A stretch of 64,000 nucleotides of DNA from assembly GCF_014638995.1 (NCBI RefSeq), contig NZ_BMFR01000003.1, forward strand, positions 1 to 64,000, in the 5' to 3' direction. Source of the DNA: Virgibacillus oceani (GTDB lineage: Bacteria; Bacillota; Bacilli; Bacillales; Amphibacillaceae). Below the pieces are notes generated by a model. That model saw nothing but the letters and a program-made list of their open reading frames with translations, was not told the DNA's origin and ran no database searches. Positions 56,223 through 64,000 of the stretch are shown here, piece after piece. Positions within the stretch are counted from its first letter, which is position 1, and each line of letters begins with the position of its first letter. The position numbers and the translations under genes were made by a program.

Positions 56223-58250
56223 TTACGATTTTATTAATGCATTACTGTCAATAATCAGTGCAACTTGTCCATCACCGAGTATGGTCGCACCAGATATCGC
56301 AAACACATTTGTTAAATAATTGCCAAGTGTTTTCAGAACTATTTCTTGCTGTCCTATAAATGAATCTACAACAAGTCCTGCCATTTTATCTCCTTTACGA
56401 ACTATTACAATCGATACAAAGTCAGAATCATCCGTATTATCTTTTGGCACATTGAAAATATCATTTAAAAATGCTAACGGAACTACTTTACCCCTAAAAT
56501 CTATAACCTTCTTATTATGAGCGTGCATAATTTGATCTTTATGAATAATTGCCGTTTCAATAACAGATGACAATGGAATTGCATACTTTTCCTTATTAAG
56601 TTCGACCAGCAGAACAGATATAATAGATAAAGTCAATGGGAGCTGTATAGAGAATATAGATCCTTTTCCTGCTGTTGCATCGATTGAGATATTTCCACCT
56701 AATGACTCAATTGTATTTTTAACAACGTCCAGGCCAACCCCGCGGCCGGAAATGTCTGATATTGTATCTGCAGTAGAAAACCCGCTTTCCATGATAAGTT
56801 CATATATTTGTTTATCTGTTAATGCTTCAGCTTGATTTCTGCTAATTACGTCGTTGGATATTGCCTTATTTAATACTTTATCTTTATTTATGCCTGCTCC
56901 ATCATCGGCTATTTCTATAAAAACATGATTTCCGCTATGATAGGCTTCCAGTCTAATAGTACCTTGTTCTGGCTTCCCTTTTTTCAGCCTTTCCTGTGGA
57001 GTTTCAATACCATGGTCCATCGCGTTCCTGATTAAATGTACCAATGGGTCGCCAATTTCATCAATAACTGTTCGATCTAACTCTGTTTCGGCACCAACAA
57101 TATCGATAGCAACATTTTTATCCAAATCACGTGCCAGTTTACGAATCATACGTGGGAACCTGTTAAAGACCTGGTCAATAGGTACCATTCGCATTGTTAA
57201 AATAATGTTTTGTAAATCTCCAGATACTCTAGACATCCGTTCAACTGTCTCTTGAAGGTCCTGATGATTTAATTCCCCTGAGATCTGTTCAAGTCTTCCA
57301 CGATCAATAACCAGTTCCTCGAACAAATTCATTAGAATATCTAAACGTTCAATATTAACTCGAATTGTCTTGCTTGAAGATGATTTACCAGTACTTTTTC
57401 CAGCATTTGTTGCAGGTTGTTCCGTTTGATCATTCGTATGTTCTTTAACTTGGTGTTCATCATTTTGTTGATTTGTATTCTTATAATTATATGGATTAGA
57501 GAAATGATTGATTTCAACATTCTCAATCTCTGACACCTTTTTAATTTTATTCTTTATCTCTTGTTCCCCTTGTTTAGAAACTAAAATAACCGTGAATGAA
57601 TTTTCGAATTTTTCTTCTTCCAAATCATTTACGGATGGTTCTGATTTAATTACTTCGCCAAGCTTCTCCAATACTTCAAAGACCATAAAAACACGTGCCC
57701 CTTTTAATAGGCAATCTTCACGAAGCATGACAGTAATTTCGTAATTGGAAAATCCCCTTTCAGCTGACTCATTTAAAATCGTCATTTCAAACTCGTCTAA
57801 AGCAGTAATGGTTTGAAGAGAATCTTGTTTTGCGGAATTTACTGGTGTCTCACTTGCCTGTTCCAATTGATCTCCTTTTTCGATTTTTTCCAGATAAGTA
57901 ACAATTTGACTGACATTTCTTTTTCCATCACCGCCGCTTGCAATATCCTCTACCATTGCATTTAAATGGTCTACCGTCTCAAAAAGCACGTCCATCATTT
58001 CTGTTTGAACAATAATTCTATCGTAGCGAATACCGTCAAATACATTCTCTAGCTTATGGGTTAAATTTGCTAAATCGTTATACCCCATTGTTGCGGACAT
58101 TCCTTTTAATGTATGTGCTGCACGAAAAATTTCACCAATTATTGCTTTTTCTGTCGGATTTTTTTCTAATTCCAATAGCTGTTTGTACAATACTTCTAAA
58201 TGTTCGTTACTTTCATCAATAAATACATCCATATATTGCGTTGTGTCCAT
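56223..58250 (-). CDS. cheA: Chemotaxis histidine kinase CheA
   Basis: 675 residues: P1 Hpt domain with the phosphorylated His in AAHTLKGMSA (His about residue 46), a P2 CheY/CheB-binding region (about 150-250), a low-complexity linker, P3 dimerisation, a P4 HATPase with LIRNAMDHGIE, DDGAGIN and GRGVGLDVVK, and a P5 CheW-like domain. It phosphorylates CheB and CheY. The ATG lies 12 bases after cheB. Confidence 0.96.
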   Translation of the reverse strand: MDTTQYMDVFIDESNEHLEVLYKQLLELEKNPTEKAIIGEIFRAAHTLKGMSATMGYNDLANLTHKLENVFDGIRYDRIIVQTEMMDVLFETVDHLNAMVEDIASGGDGKRNVSQIVTYLEKIEKGDQLEQASETPVNSAKQDSLQTITALDEFEMTILNESAERGFSNYEITVMLREDCLLKGARVFMVFEVLEKLGEVIKSEPSVNDLEEEKFENSFTVILVSKQGEQEIKNKIKKVSEIENVEINHFSNPYNYKNTNQQNDEHQVKEHTNDQTEQPATNAGKSTGKSSSSKTIRVNIERLDILMNLFEELVIDRGRLEQISGELNHQDLQETVERMSRVSGDLQNIILTMRMVPIDQVFNRFPRMIRKLARDLDKNVAIDIVGAETELDRTVIDEIGDPLVHLIRNAMDHGIETPQERLKKGKPEQGTIRLEAYHSGNHVFIEIADDGAGINKDKVLNKAISNDVISRNQAEALTDKQIYELIMESGFSTADTISDISGRGVGLDVVKNTIESLGGNISIDATAGKGSIFSIQLPLTLSIISVLLVELNKEKYAIPLSSVIETAIIHKDQIMHAHNKKVIDFRGKVVPLAFLNDIFNVPKDNTDDSDFVSIVIVRKGDKMAGLVVDSFIGQQEIVLKTLGNYLTNVFAISGATILGDGQVALIIDSNALIKS

Positions 58251-58262
58251 CTTGCGTCCCCC

Positions 58263-59318
58263 TTACTTTTTAATTAAATGCGTAATGGTTTCACCGACCT
58301 GATGCAGATGAATAACCTGATTTACGCAATTTGTCTTTAAAGCAGCTTTTGGCATTCCATAAACAACTGATGTTTCCTCTGATTCAGCAATAACATACGC
58401 ATTTGGGTCTTCTTCTTTTAACTTTTTAATACCCTCTGACCCATCGCTTCCCATTCCAGTTAAAAGAACGGCAATTTTATTTATATTGTTCAACTGTGCA
58501 ACCGATTTAAACAAAACATCCACTGCTGGTCTATGACCGTTATAAGCAGCATCCTGTGTTAAATCAATTACTAGTGCTGTCCCGAACCTGTGAATTCGCA
58601 TATGGTAGTTTCCAGGGGCTATATAGGCTGTATTCTGTTGTATGATCTCACCGTGAACGGCTTCTTTAATATGTATTCCTGTTAGCGTGTTCAACCTATC
58701 AGCAAGCGACTTTGTAAAACCCGCGGGCATGTGCTGTACAATTACAATGGGAGGCATGAAATCCCCTGGTAAATCCGTTAAAACCCGTTGTAAAGCTCTT
58801 GGCCCTCCGGTTGATGTACCAATTGTAACAATAGATTTCGCATGTTTCCGTGAATAAGAAACCGCCTCTAGATTTCCTTTTGCATAATGCGGTTGCTCCT
58901 GCTTTTTTTTCGGAAGCTTTGCCTGCGATGCTGCAATAACCTTAGATATGATTTCCTGTTTGATCGTCGTTATATCCAATGATATTGGACCCGAAGGCTT
59001 TGAAATGAAATCAACTGCACCATTTGAAATGGCTTGAACGGTCTTTCTTGCTCCTTCTATGGTTACACTTGAAAGCATTACAACTGGAAGTGGATTGGTT
59101 TCCATTATTTTTTGTAATGCTGTAATCCCGTCCATTTTAGGCATTTCAACGTCCAATGTAACAACGTCGGGGGATAGTTCATGTATCTTTTTGATCCCAT
59201 CCTCCCCATTTCTAGCTGTACCGACAATCTCAAGCCGTTTATCACTAGACAATATATCCTGAATCATTTTACGCATAAATGCTGAATCATCAATTACCAA
59301 AACACGTATAGGATTCAT
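58263..59318 (-). CDS. cheB: CheB, receptor methylesterase/response regulator
   Basis: 351 residues: a receiver domain with the phosphorylated Asp in VVTLDVEMPKMDG (about residue 56), a linker, and a methylesterase domain with the catalytic Ser in GTSTGGPRAL, His in VQHMPAGF and Asp in GMGSDGSEG. Start: ATG 59318 with GAGAGGT upstream; the alternative TTG upstream would overlap flhG further. It lies 7 bases after flhG. Confidence 0.95.
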   Translation of the reverse strand: MNPIRVLVIDDSAFMRKMIQDILSSDKRLEIVGTARNGEDGIKKIHELSPDVVTLDVEMPKMDGITALQKIMETNPLPVVMLSSVTIEGARKTVQAISNGAVDFISKPSGPISLDITTIKQEIISKVIAASQAKLPKKKQEQPHYAKGNLEAVSYSRKHAKSIVTIGTSTGGPRALQRVLTDLPGDFMPPIVIVQHMPAGFTKSLADRLNTLTGIHIKEAVHGEIIQQNTAYIAPGNYHMRIHRFGTALVIDLTQDAAYNGHRPAVDVLFKSVAQLNNINKIAVLLTGMGSDGSEGIKKLKEEDPNAYVIAESEETSVVYGMPKAALKTNCVNQVIHLHQVGETITHLIKK

Positions 59319-59325
59319 CTGAAGT

Positions 59326-60192
59326 TTACCTCTCAATCATTAGTTGTTTTATTTTTTGTACGAAAGAAAAAGGTTCCCTTCTAGCTAAATTAATTGAATC
59401 AGATAGATAGACAGAAACGGTATGTTTTAAAGATTTTGAAATAGCTGCTCTATCATTGAGCAATAGATATGGTGTTTGTTTCAAAACTGCAGTTTGTACC
59501 GTTTTATCATCAGGAAGGACTCCCAGAAGCTGAACATCAACTTGTAAAAATTGTCTGATAACGCCTTCGAAATTATCTAGGGCTTTTAACCCATATTTTC
59601 TCGATGCAGATCGATTCATTACCACATATATCGGCATTTTTTGCGTTTTGTTTACAATATGCTTTATCATTCCATATGCATCTGTAATAGAAGTAGGCTC
59701 AGGAGTTGTTATAACAATACATTCATCAGAGGCCATAATAAATGAAAAGCTATCATTTGATGCACCTGCACCCATATCAAAAACGATAAAATCATACATT
59801 TGAACTAAATCATTATATTGTTCTAAAAAAAACTCCAATTTTTCTTGATCCATCGAAAAAAAGTCTGTCAAACCGGAACCTGCTGCAATATACGCAAGAT
59901 CATTCGGTCCTGTTTCAATTATTTCATCCAGATAAAGCTGCTCATTAAACATATCGACAATTGTTTTATCAGCCTTTAGCCCCATTAATATATCGATGTT
60001 TCCCATCCCTACATCTAAATCAAATAGCAGTACTTTCTTGTTTTGGTTGACTAATTCTAAAGAAAAATTTAGTGCGAAATTTGATTTTCCGACCCCGCCT
60101 TTACCACTTACAATTGAAATTGTTTTTGCTTGTTTAGGACTTTTGGAAATTGACAATTTACGTCGCAAACCTGTTGCCTGATCACGAATCAT
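59326..60192 (-). CDS. flhG: FlhG (YlxH), MinD-like flagellar-number ATPase
   Basis: 288-residue ParA/MinD-family ATPase that with FlhF sets flagellar placement and number. It begins with a short helix (MIRDQATGLRRKL, the FlhF-activating segment in relatives) followed by the deviant Walker A SGKGGVGKSNF and FDMGAGASND. Start: ATG 60192 with AGGTGA upstream, inside the flhF 3' end (11-base overlap). A GTG three codons upstream is the alternative. Confidence 0.92.
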   Translation of the reverse strand: MIRDQATGLRRKLSISKSPKQAKTISIVSGKGGVGKSNFALNFSLELVNQNKKVLLFDLDVGMGNIDILMGLKADKTIVDMFNEQLYLDEIIETGPNDLAYIAAGSGLTDFFSMDQEKLEFFLEQYNDLVQMYDFIVFDMGAGASNDSFSFIMASDECIVITTPEPTSITDAYGMIKHIVNKTQKMPIYVVMNRSASRKYGLKALDNFEGVIRQFLQVDVQLLGVLPDDKTVQTAVLKQTPYLLLNDRAAISKSLKHTVSVYLSDSINLARREPFSFVQKIKQLMIER

Positions 60193-61300
60193 GATTCTCA
60201 CCTATGATATAGCTGGTAATCAATTCCGGGGATGGTTGAATCAAATCGTCAGGTACGTCTTGTCCATTAGTTAGAAATGCTATTCCTTTTTTATTGGTTA
60301 GCATGACATTGAGCATACTGCCATATTGTCTTGTTTCATCAATTTTTGTAAAGATCAGTTCTTTTATGGGTATATGCTGAAATTGATCATAGATATCTTG
60401 AATATCTTTCGGCTTTGCAGTAAGGGAAAGGACAAGATATGTTTCTATATCTGTCTCGAATTGAATGTTGCGTTTTAACTCTGCAACGTATTTTTTTTCA
60501 CGAAAATTTCTTCCTGCTGTATCGACTAGGATTAAATCATAATTTGCAAACTGTTCTACTGCCGTTTTATAGTCGTTTAAATTATATGCAACTTCAATTG
60601 GTACATCTAATATTCGTGCATACGTTTTTAATTGCTCAATTGCAGCAATACGATACGTATCAGCAGTGATAAACGCTACCTTTTTATTTTCATTCAACAT
60701 GCTTTTCGCAGCTATTTTCGCAATGGTCGTCGTTTTCCCTACACCTGTCGGACCAACGAAATGAATTATTTTCTTATCGTAACGTATACCTTCAAAAGAA
60801 AGGAAATGTAATTGATCTGTAATTTGATATTTTACATCCTGAAAAATTTGTTCAAGGGTCGGCTCAATCTTCTTTTCTTCATGTTGTTTTATTACATTTT
60901 CAATCAATTCTGATGCTAGATCGGACTCAATTTCCTGGTCAATTAAATGCTGATACACAATTTTATAATCAGGTTGGTAATGATGTCTTGTCTGTAAGGA
61001 CTGCTGTTCAATGATTTTCTTTAAGTGTTTAATTTCCTGTAATACATCATTGCTTGCATTGCCCTTAAGAGCTTTCGGTTTTTCTGATGTGGTATTGTAA
61101 CTAGTATTAGATGTTTTGGGAGCGTGGGGCTGTGGATCAATTGCAGCCACCACCTCTATTTTTCGCTTCTTAAAAAACCCTAAAAATCCTCCCTGGTTTA
61201 CTTCCTTTGAATTTAATATAACAGCATTTGCACCTAGCTCCTTACGTATTTGATTCATTGCTTCCGGCATCGTTGGTGCTACGTATTTTTTCACTTTCAT
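60182..61300 (-). CDS. flhF: FlhF, SRP-type GTPase for flagellar placement
   Basis: 372 residues: an N-terminal basic/low-complexity B domain (MKVKKYVAPTMPEAMNQI at the start), then the NG domain of SRP GTPases with G1 GPTGVGKTTTIAKIAA, ITADTYRIAAIEQL, DTAGRNFR and FTKIDET. It forms a heterodimer with itself and is switched by FlhG. The ATG overlaps the flhA stop by four bases. Confidence 0.95.
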   Translation of the reverse strand: MKVKKYVAPTMPEAMNQIRKELGANAVILNSKEVNQGGFLGFFKKRKIEVVAAIDPQPHAPKTSNTSYNTTSEKPKALKGNASNDVLQEIKHLKKIIEQQSLQTRHHYQPDYKIVYQHLIDQEIESDLASELIENVIKQHEEKKIEPTLEQIFQDVKYQITDQLHFLSFEGIRYDKKIIHFVGPTGVGKTTTIAKIAAKSMLNENKKVAFITADTYRIAAIEQLKTYARILDVPIEVAYNLNDYKTAVEQFANYDLILVDTAGRNFREKKYVAELKRNIQFETDIETYLVLSLTAKPKDIQDIYDQFQHIPIKELIFTKIDETRQYGSMLNVMLTNKKGIAFLTNGQDVPDDLIQPSPELITSYIIGENHDS

Positions 61301-63330
61301 GCAACATTCACCACCCCAACACTTTGAACCTGTACGTTAGGTTCTAGTTCATTATAAGATAACACTACGACCTGTGGTAAGAAACGCTCCAGCAATTGCT
61401 TTAGGTACATACGGATTGCTGGAGAGCATAAGACTATTGCTGTCTCTTCCTGCAATGATAATTTTTCAGCCTCTTCATGAATCGTTTTAACAATGGACTG
61501 TTGTGAATCTGGATCTAGTGCTAAGTAATTTCCATGCTCTGTTTGCTGAATTCCCTCTGCAATCATCTTCTCGACACTTCCGGAAACTGTAACTACTTTT
61601 AAAGATAAGTCATTGTTTACATATTGCTTTGTAATTTGAGCTGACAGTGCTTGTCTTACATATTCACCTAACAGCTCCGTATCATTAGTCATCTTAGAAA
61701 AATCAGCTAATGTTTCAAAAATAATCGGCAAATTACGGATTGAAACATTTTCCTTTAACAGCTTTGCAAGTACCTTTTGAATATCACCAATAGGTAACGG
61801 TTCTGGTGTAACCTCCTCCACTAGAATTGGATAGTTCTCTTTAAGGTGATCTATTAATTGTTTCGTTTCCTGTCTTCCAAGTAATGTATGGGCATGCTGT
61901 TTAATCACTTCCGTAATGTGCGTAGAGACAACAGATGGCGGATCGACAACCGTATAACCAGTTAATTCGGCTTCATCCTTGCTATCTTCTGAAATCCATT
62001 TTGCAGGCAGTCCAAAAGCAGGCTCTTTCGTTTCAATTCCCTCTAAACTGTCATCATCAATATCTGGCGTCATTGCTAAATAATGATCCAACAGTAATTC
62101 TCCAAAAGCAACTTCATTTCCTTTGATTTTCAAACGATATTCATTAGGGTTAAGCTGAATGTTATCGCGAATTCTTACTACCGGGATAACAACTCCAAGC
62201 TCAATTGCCAATTGCCGTCTTATCATGATGACCCGATCCAGTAAATCCCCACCTTGACTAGCATCTACTAATGGTATTAATGCATAGCCAAATTCGAATT
62301 CGATTGGATCCATATTTAATAGATTTACAACATTTTCAGGCGATTTCATACTTGAGCTTTCCGTCTCCTCTTCTTCCTCTATGTCAGGCATTTCCTTAAC
62401 ACGTGTCTGCTGAAGTAATATATAACCGCTCAAACCCAATAACCCCGCAATCGTTGTTGTTAAGAAGAAGTTTATCGGTGTAAGACCTAACAGAAAAATC
62501 GTACCTGCTGCAATATATAAAAGCTTTGGATATTGTAATAATTGTGCGGTAACATCACTTCCTAAATTGCCTGCTGATGCTGTTCTGGTTACTACAATTC
62601 CTGTAGCTGTAGAGATTAATAAGGCAGGTATTTGACTGACCAGGCCATCACCTACTGTTAAGCGCATGTACGTGTTAATAGCTTCAGAAAAGGTGAAATC
62701 CATCTGCACCATACCGATGATCAATCCAAATATGATATTGATTAATACGATGATGATACCGGCAATCGCATCACCTTTAACAAATTTACTTGCCCCGTCC
62801 ATTGCACCATGAAAATCGGCTTCCTGTTCTACCTTTTCGCGTCGTTCCTTTGCTTGTTGTTCAGAGATTAATCCCGCGTTTAAATCAGCATCAATACTCA
62901 TTTGCTTACCTGGCATTGCGTCCAGAGTAAATCGTGCCGCTACCTCTGATACACGTTCTGACCCTTTGGTGATAACCAGAAATTGAATGATAACTAATAT
63001 AATGAATACAACAAAACCAACTAACGGATTATCACCAATTACAAACGAGCCGAACGTTGCTACTACGCCACCAGCATCTGCTTCAGACAAGATGGATCGG
63101 GTCGTTGATACATTTAACGCTAGACGAAATAAAGTCAATAGCAATAAGAGTGAAGGAAAAATGGAAAACTGTAACGCTTCCTGTGTATTCATCGAAACTA
63201 AAATAACGATAAGTGCTAATGATATATTTAATAAAATAAGTACACTTAATAGCCATCCCGGTAATGGAACAACTAACATAACGATAATTAAAATAACTCC
63301 TAAAAGTACGGACAAATCGCGTGCTTTCAT
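61297..63330 (-). CDS. flhA: FlhA, flagellar type III export gate protein
   Basis: 677-residue export-gate component. About eight membrane helices span the N-terminal half (to about 320), with the FHIPEP-like loop containing DAMPGKQMSIDADLNAGLI (quoted in part: MPGKQMSIDADLNAG), and the C-terminal cytoplasmic ring domain has VDPPSVVSTHITEVIKQHA. It handles export substrates with FlhB. It lies 19 bases after flhB. Confidence 0.96.
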   Translation of the reverse strand: MKARDLSVLLGVILIIVMLVVPLPGWLLSVLILLNISLALIVILVSMNTQEALQFSIFPSLLLLLTLFRLALNVSTTRSILSEADAGGVVATFGSFVIGDNPLVGFVVFIILVIIQFLVITKGSERVSEVAARFTLDAMPGKQMSIDADLNAGLISEQQAKERREKVEQEADFHGAMDGASKFVKGDAIAGIIIVLINIIFGLIIGMVQMDFTFSEAINTYMRLTVGDGLVSQIPALLISTATGIVVTRTASAGNLGSDVTAQLLQYPKLLYIAAGTIFLLGLTPINFFLTTTIAGLLGLSGYILLQQTRVKEMPDIEEEEETESSSMKSPENVVNLLNMDPIEFEFGYALIPLVDASQGGDLLDRVIMIRRQLAIELGVVIPVVRIRDNIQLNPNEYRLKIKGNEVAFGELLLDHYLAMTPDIDDDSLEGIETKEPAFGLPAKWISEDSKDEAELTGYTVVDPPSVVSTHITEVIKQHAHTLLGRQETKQLIDHLKENYPILVEEVTPEPLPIGDIQKVLAKLLKENVSIRNLPIIFETLADFSKMTNDTELLGEYVRQALSAQITKQYVNNDLSLKVVTVSGSVEKMIAEGIQQTEHGNYLALDPDSQQSIVKTIHEEAEKLSLQEETAIVLCSPAIRMYLKQLLERFLPQVVVLSYNELEPNVQVQSVGVVNVA

Positions 63331-63349
63331 AGATGACTCCCCTTATTGC

Positions 63350-64000
63350 TTAAACTTTATTTTCCAGTCGATAGACATAAGCCAATATTTCTGCAACCGC
63401 TTGGTAAAACTCTTCCGGAATGATGTCACCAATTTCTATTTTTTCATATAACGCCCTTGCAAGTGGTCTATTCTCAACAGTTATAACGTCATTCGCCTTA
63501 GCAATTTCTTTTATACGGAACGCAAGATGGTCTACCCCTTTTGCTACTACATATGGAGCACTTGCTCTTTCCTCATCATAGTTAATAGCAATTGCGAAAT
63601 GCGTCGGGTTAGTAATAACGACATCTGCATTTGGTACTTCACTCATCATCCGTCTCATTGCCATTTGACGTTGCTTTTCCTTTATTTTAGATTTTATTAA
63701 TGGATCTCCTTCAATGTTCTTATGTTCATCTTTGACATCCTGTTTTGACATCTTAATACTTTTTTCGAAATCAAACCGCTGATAGGCGTAATCAAACACT
63801 GCAATAAATAGTAATGCGATTGTAGCTGAGATCCCCATGATAATTGTAATTTTCCCAAAAAAGCCAATAGCGTTTTCAACGGTTTTAAACGAAAGCATCA
63901 TCATATCATCTTTATAGAACCATATGATAAAAAAGGTTATCGCACCTATAAAGACAATTTTTAATAACGATTTCAACAGCTCAACAATTGCCCTCATCGA
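63350..64000 (-). CDS. flhB: FlhB, flagellar export specificity switch (partial)
   Basis: C-terminal 216 residues only; the frame stays open to the window edge, so the N-terminal part (the family has about 360 residues) lies outside. It has membrane helices in the first part (FIGAITFFIIWFY, IMGISATIALLFIAVF) and the autocleavage motif NPTH in ADVVITNPTHFAIAI, where cleavage between Asn and Pro switches export from rod-hook to filament type. The ATG near the edge is internal, not the start. Confidence 0.95.
   Translation of the reverse strand, partial: SMRAIVELLKSLLKIVFIGAITFFIIWFYKDDMMMLSFKTVENAIGFFGKITIIMGISATIALLFIAVFDYAYQRFDFEKSIKMSKQDVKDEHKNIEGDPLIKSKIKEKQRQMAMRRMMSEVPNADVVITNPTHFAIAINYDEERASAPYVVAKGVDHLAFRIKEIAKANDVITVENRPLARALYEKIEIGDIIPEEFYQAVAEILAYVYRLENKV

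Noticed and set aside
1-64000. CRISPR arrays, tRNA/rRNA genes, insertion sequences, prophage or toxin-antitoxin pairs
   Set aside because: None was seen on reading the window: no regular direct repeats with spacers, no tRNA-like cloverleaf, no transposase or integrase frame.

Overview
This window is a stretch of core chromosome from a low-GC Gram-positive, endospore-forming, flagellated member of the Bacillaceae. Protein sequences and gene order match the Bacillus subtilis spoVS-recA-pgsA-ymf-spoIIIE-dapA-pnp-infB-nusA-polC-rpsB-sigD-che-flh region closely. The divergence and AT-rich composition suggest the Virgibacillus/Oceanobacillus/Lentibacillus group, but genus is an inference. Every credible gene is on the minus strand, so transcription runs from high to low coordinates.

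Layout from high to low coordinates: (1) 64000-51496, the distal fla/che operon: flhB (cut by the window edge), flhA, flhF, flhG, cheB, cheA, cheW, cheC, cheD, sigD, a DUF342 protein, a small unknown protein and swrB. It ends in export, chemotaxis and the late flagellar sigma factor. (2) 51492-46298, translation and envelope precursors: rpsB with a structured leader, tsf, pyrH, frr, uppS, cdsA. (3) 46213-40562, rseP and polC. The dxr and proS genes that flank rseP in B. subtilis are absent. (4) 40194-32565, the nusA-infB operon: rimP, nusA, ylxR, ylxQ, infB, ylxP, rbfA, truB, ribC, then rpsO. (5) 32301-27072, pnp, ylxY, mlpA (M16 peptidase) and ymxH, with a 283-bp MITE-like repeat between mlpA and ymxH. 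(6) 26901-20859, dipicolinate synthase (dpaA, dpaB) behind a sigma-K-like promoter, then asd, dapG, dapA, tepA and ylzJ. The rnjB gene expected between dapA and tepA is absent. (7) 20694-12497, spoIIIE, a GntR regulator and a nucleoside ABC transporter (nupN-O-P-Q). (8) 12346-383, the ymfF/ymfH M16 pair, ymfI, ymfJ, ymfK, rodZ, pgsA, cinA, recA (sigma-A promoter plus a LexA box), rny, ymdB and spoVS.

Most transcription units end in recognisable intrinsic terminators on the minus strand. I saw no tRNA, rRNA, CRISPR array, prophage, transposase or obvious transferred island. I did not find an undescribed multi-gene system. The most unusual items are the MITE-like repeat and its partial second copy beside polC, three clean gene absences in otherwise conserved gene order, a family of similar intergenic hairpins, the structured rpsB leader, and frequent TTG start codons on core genes.
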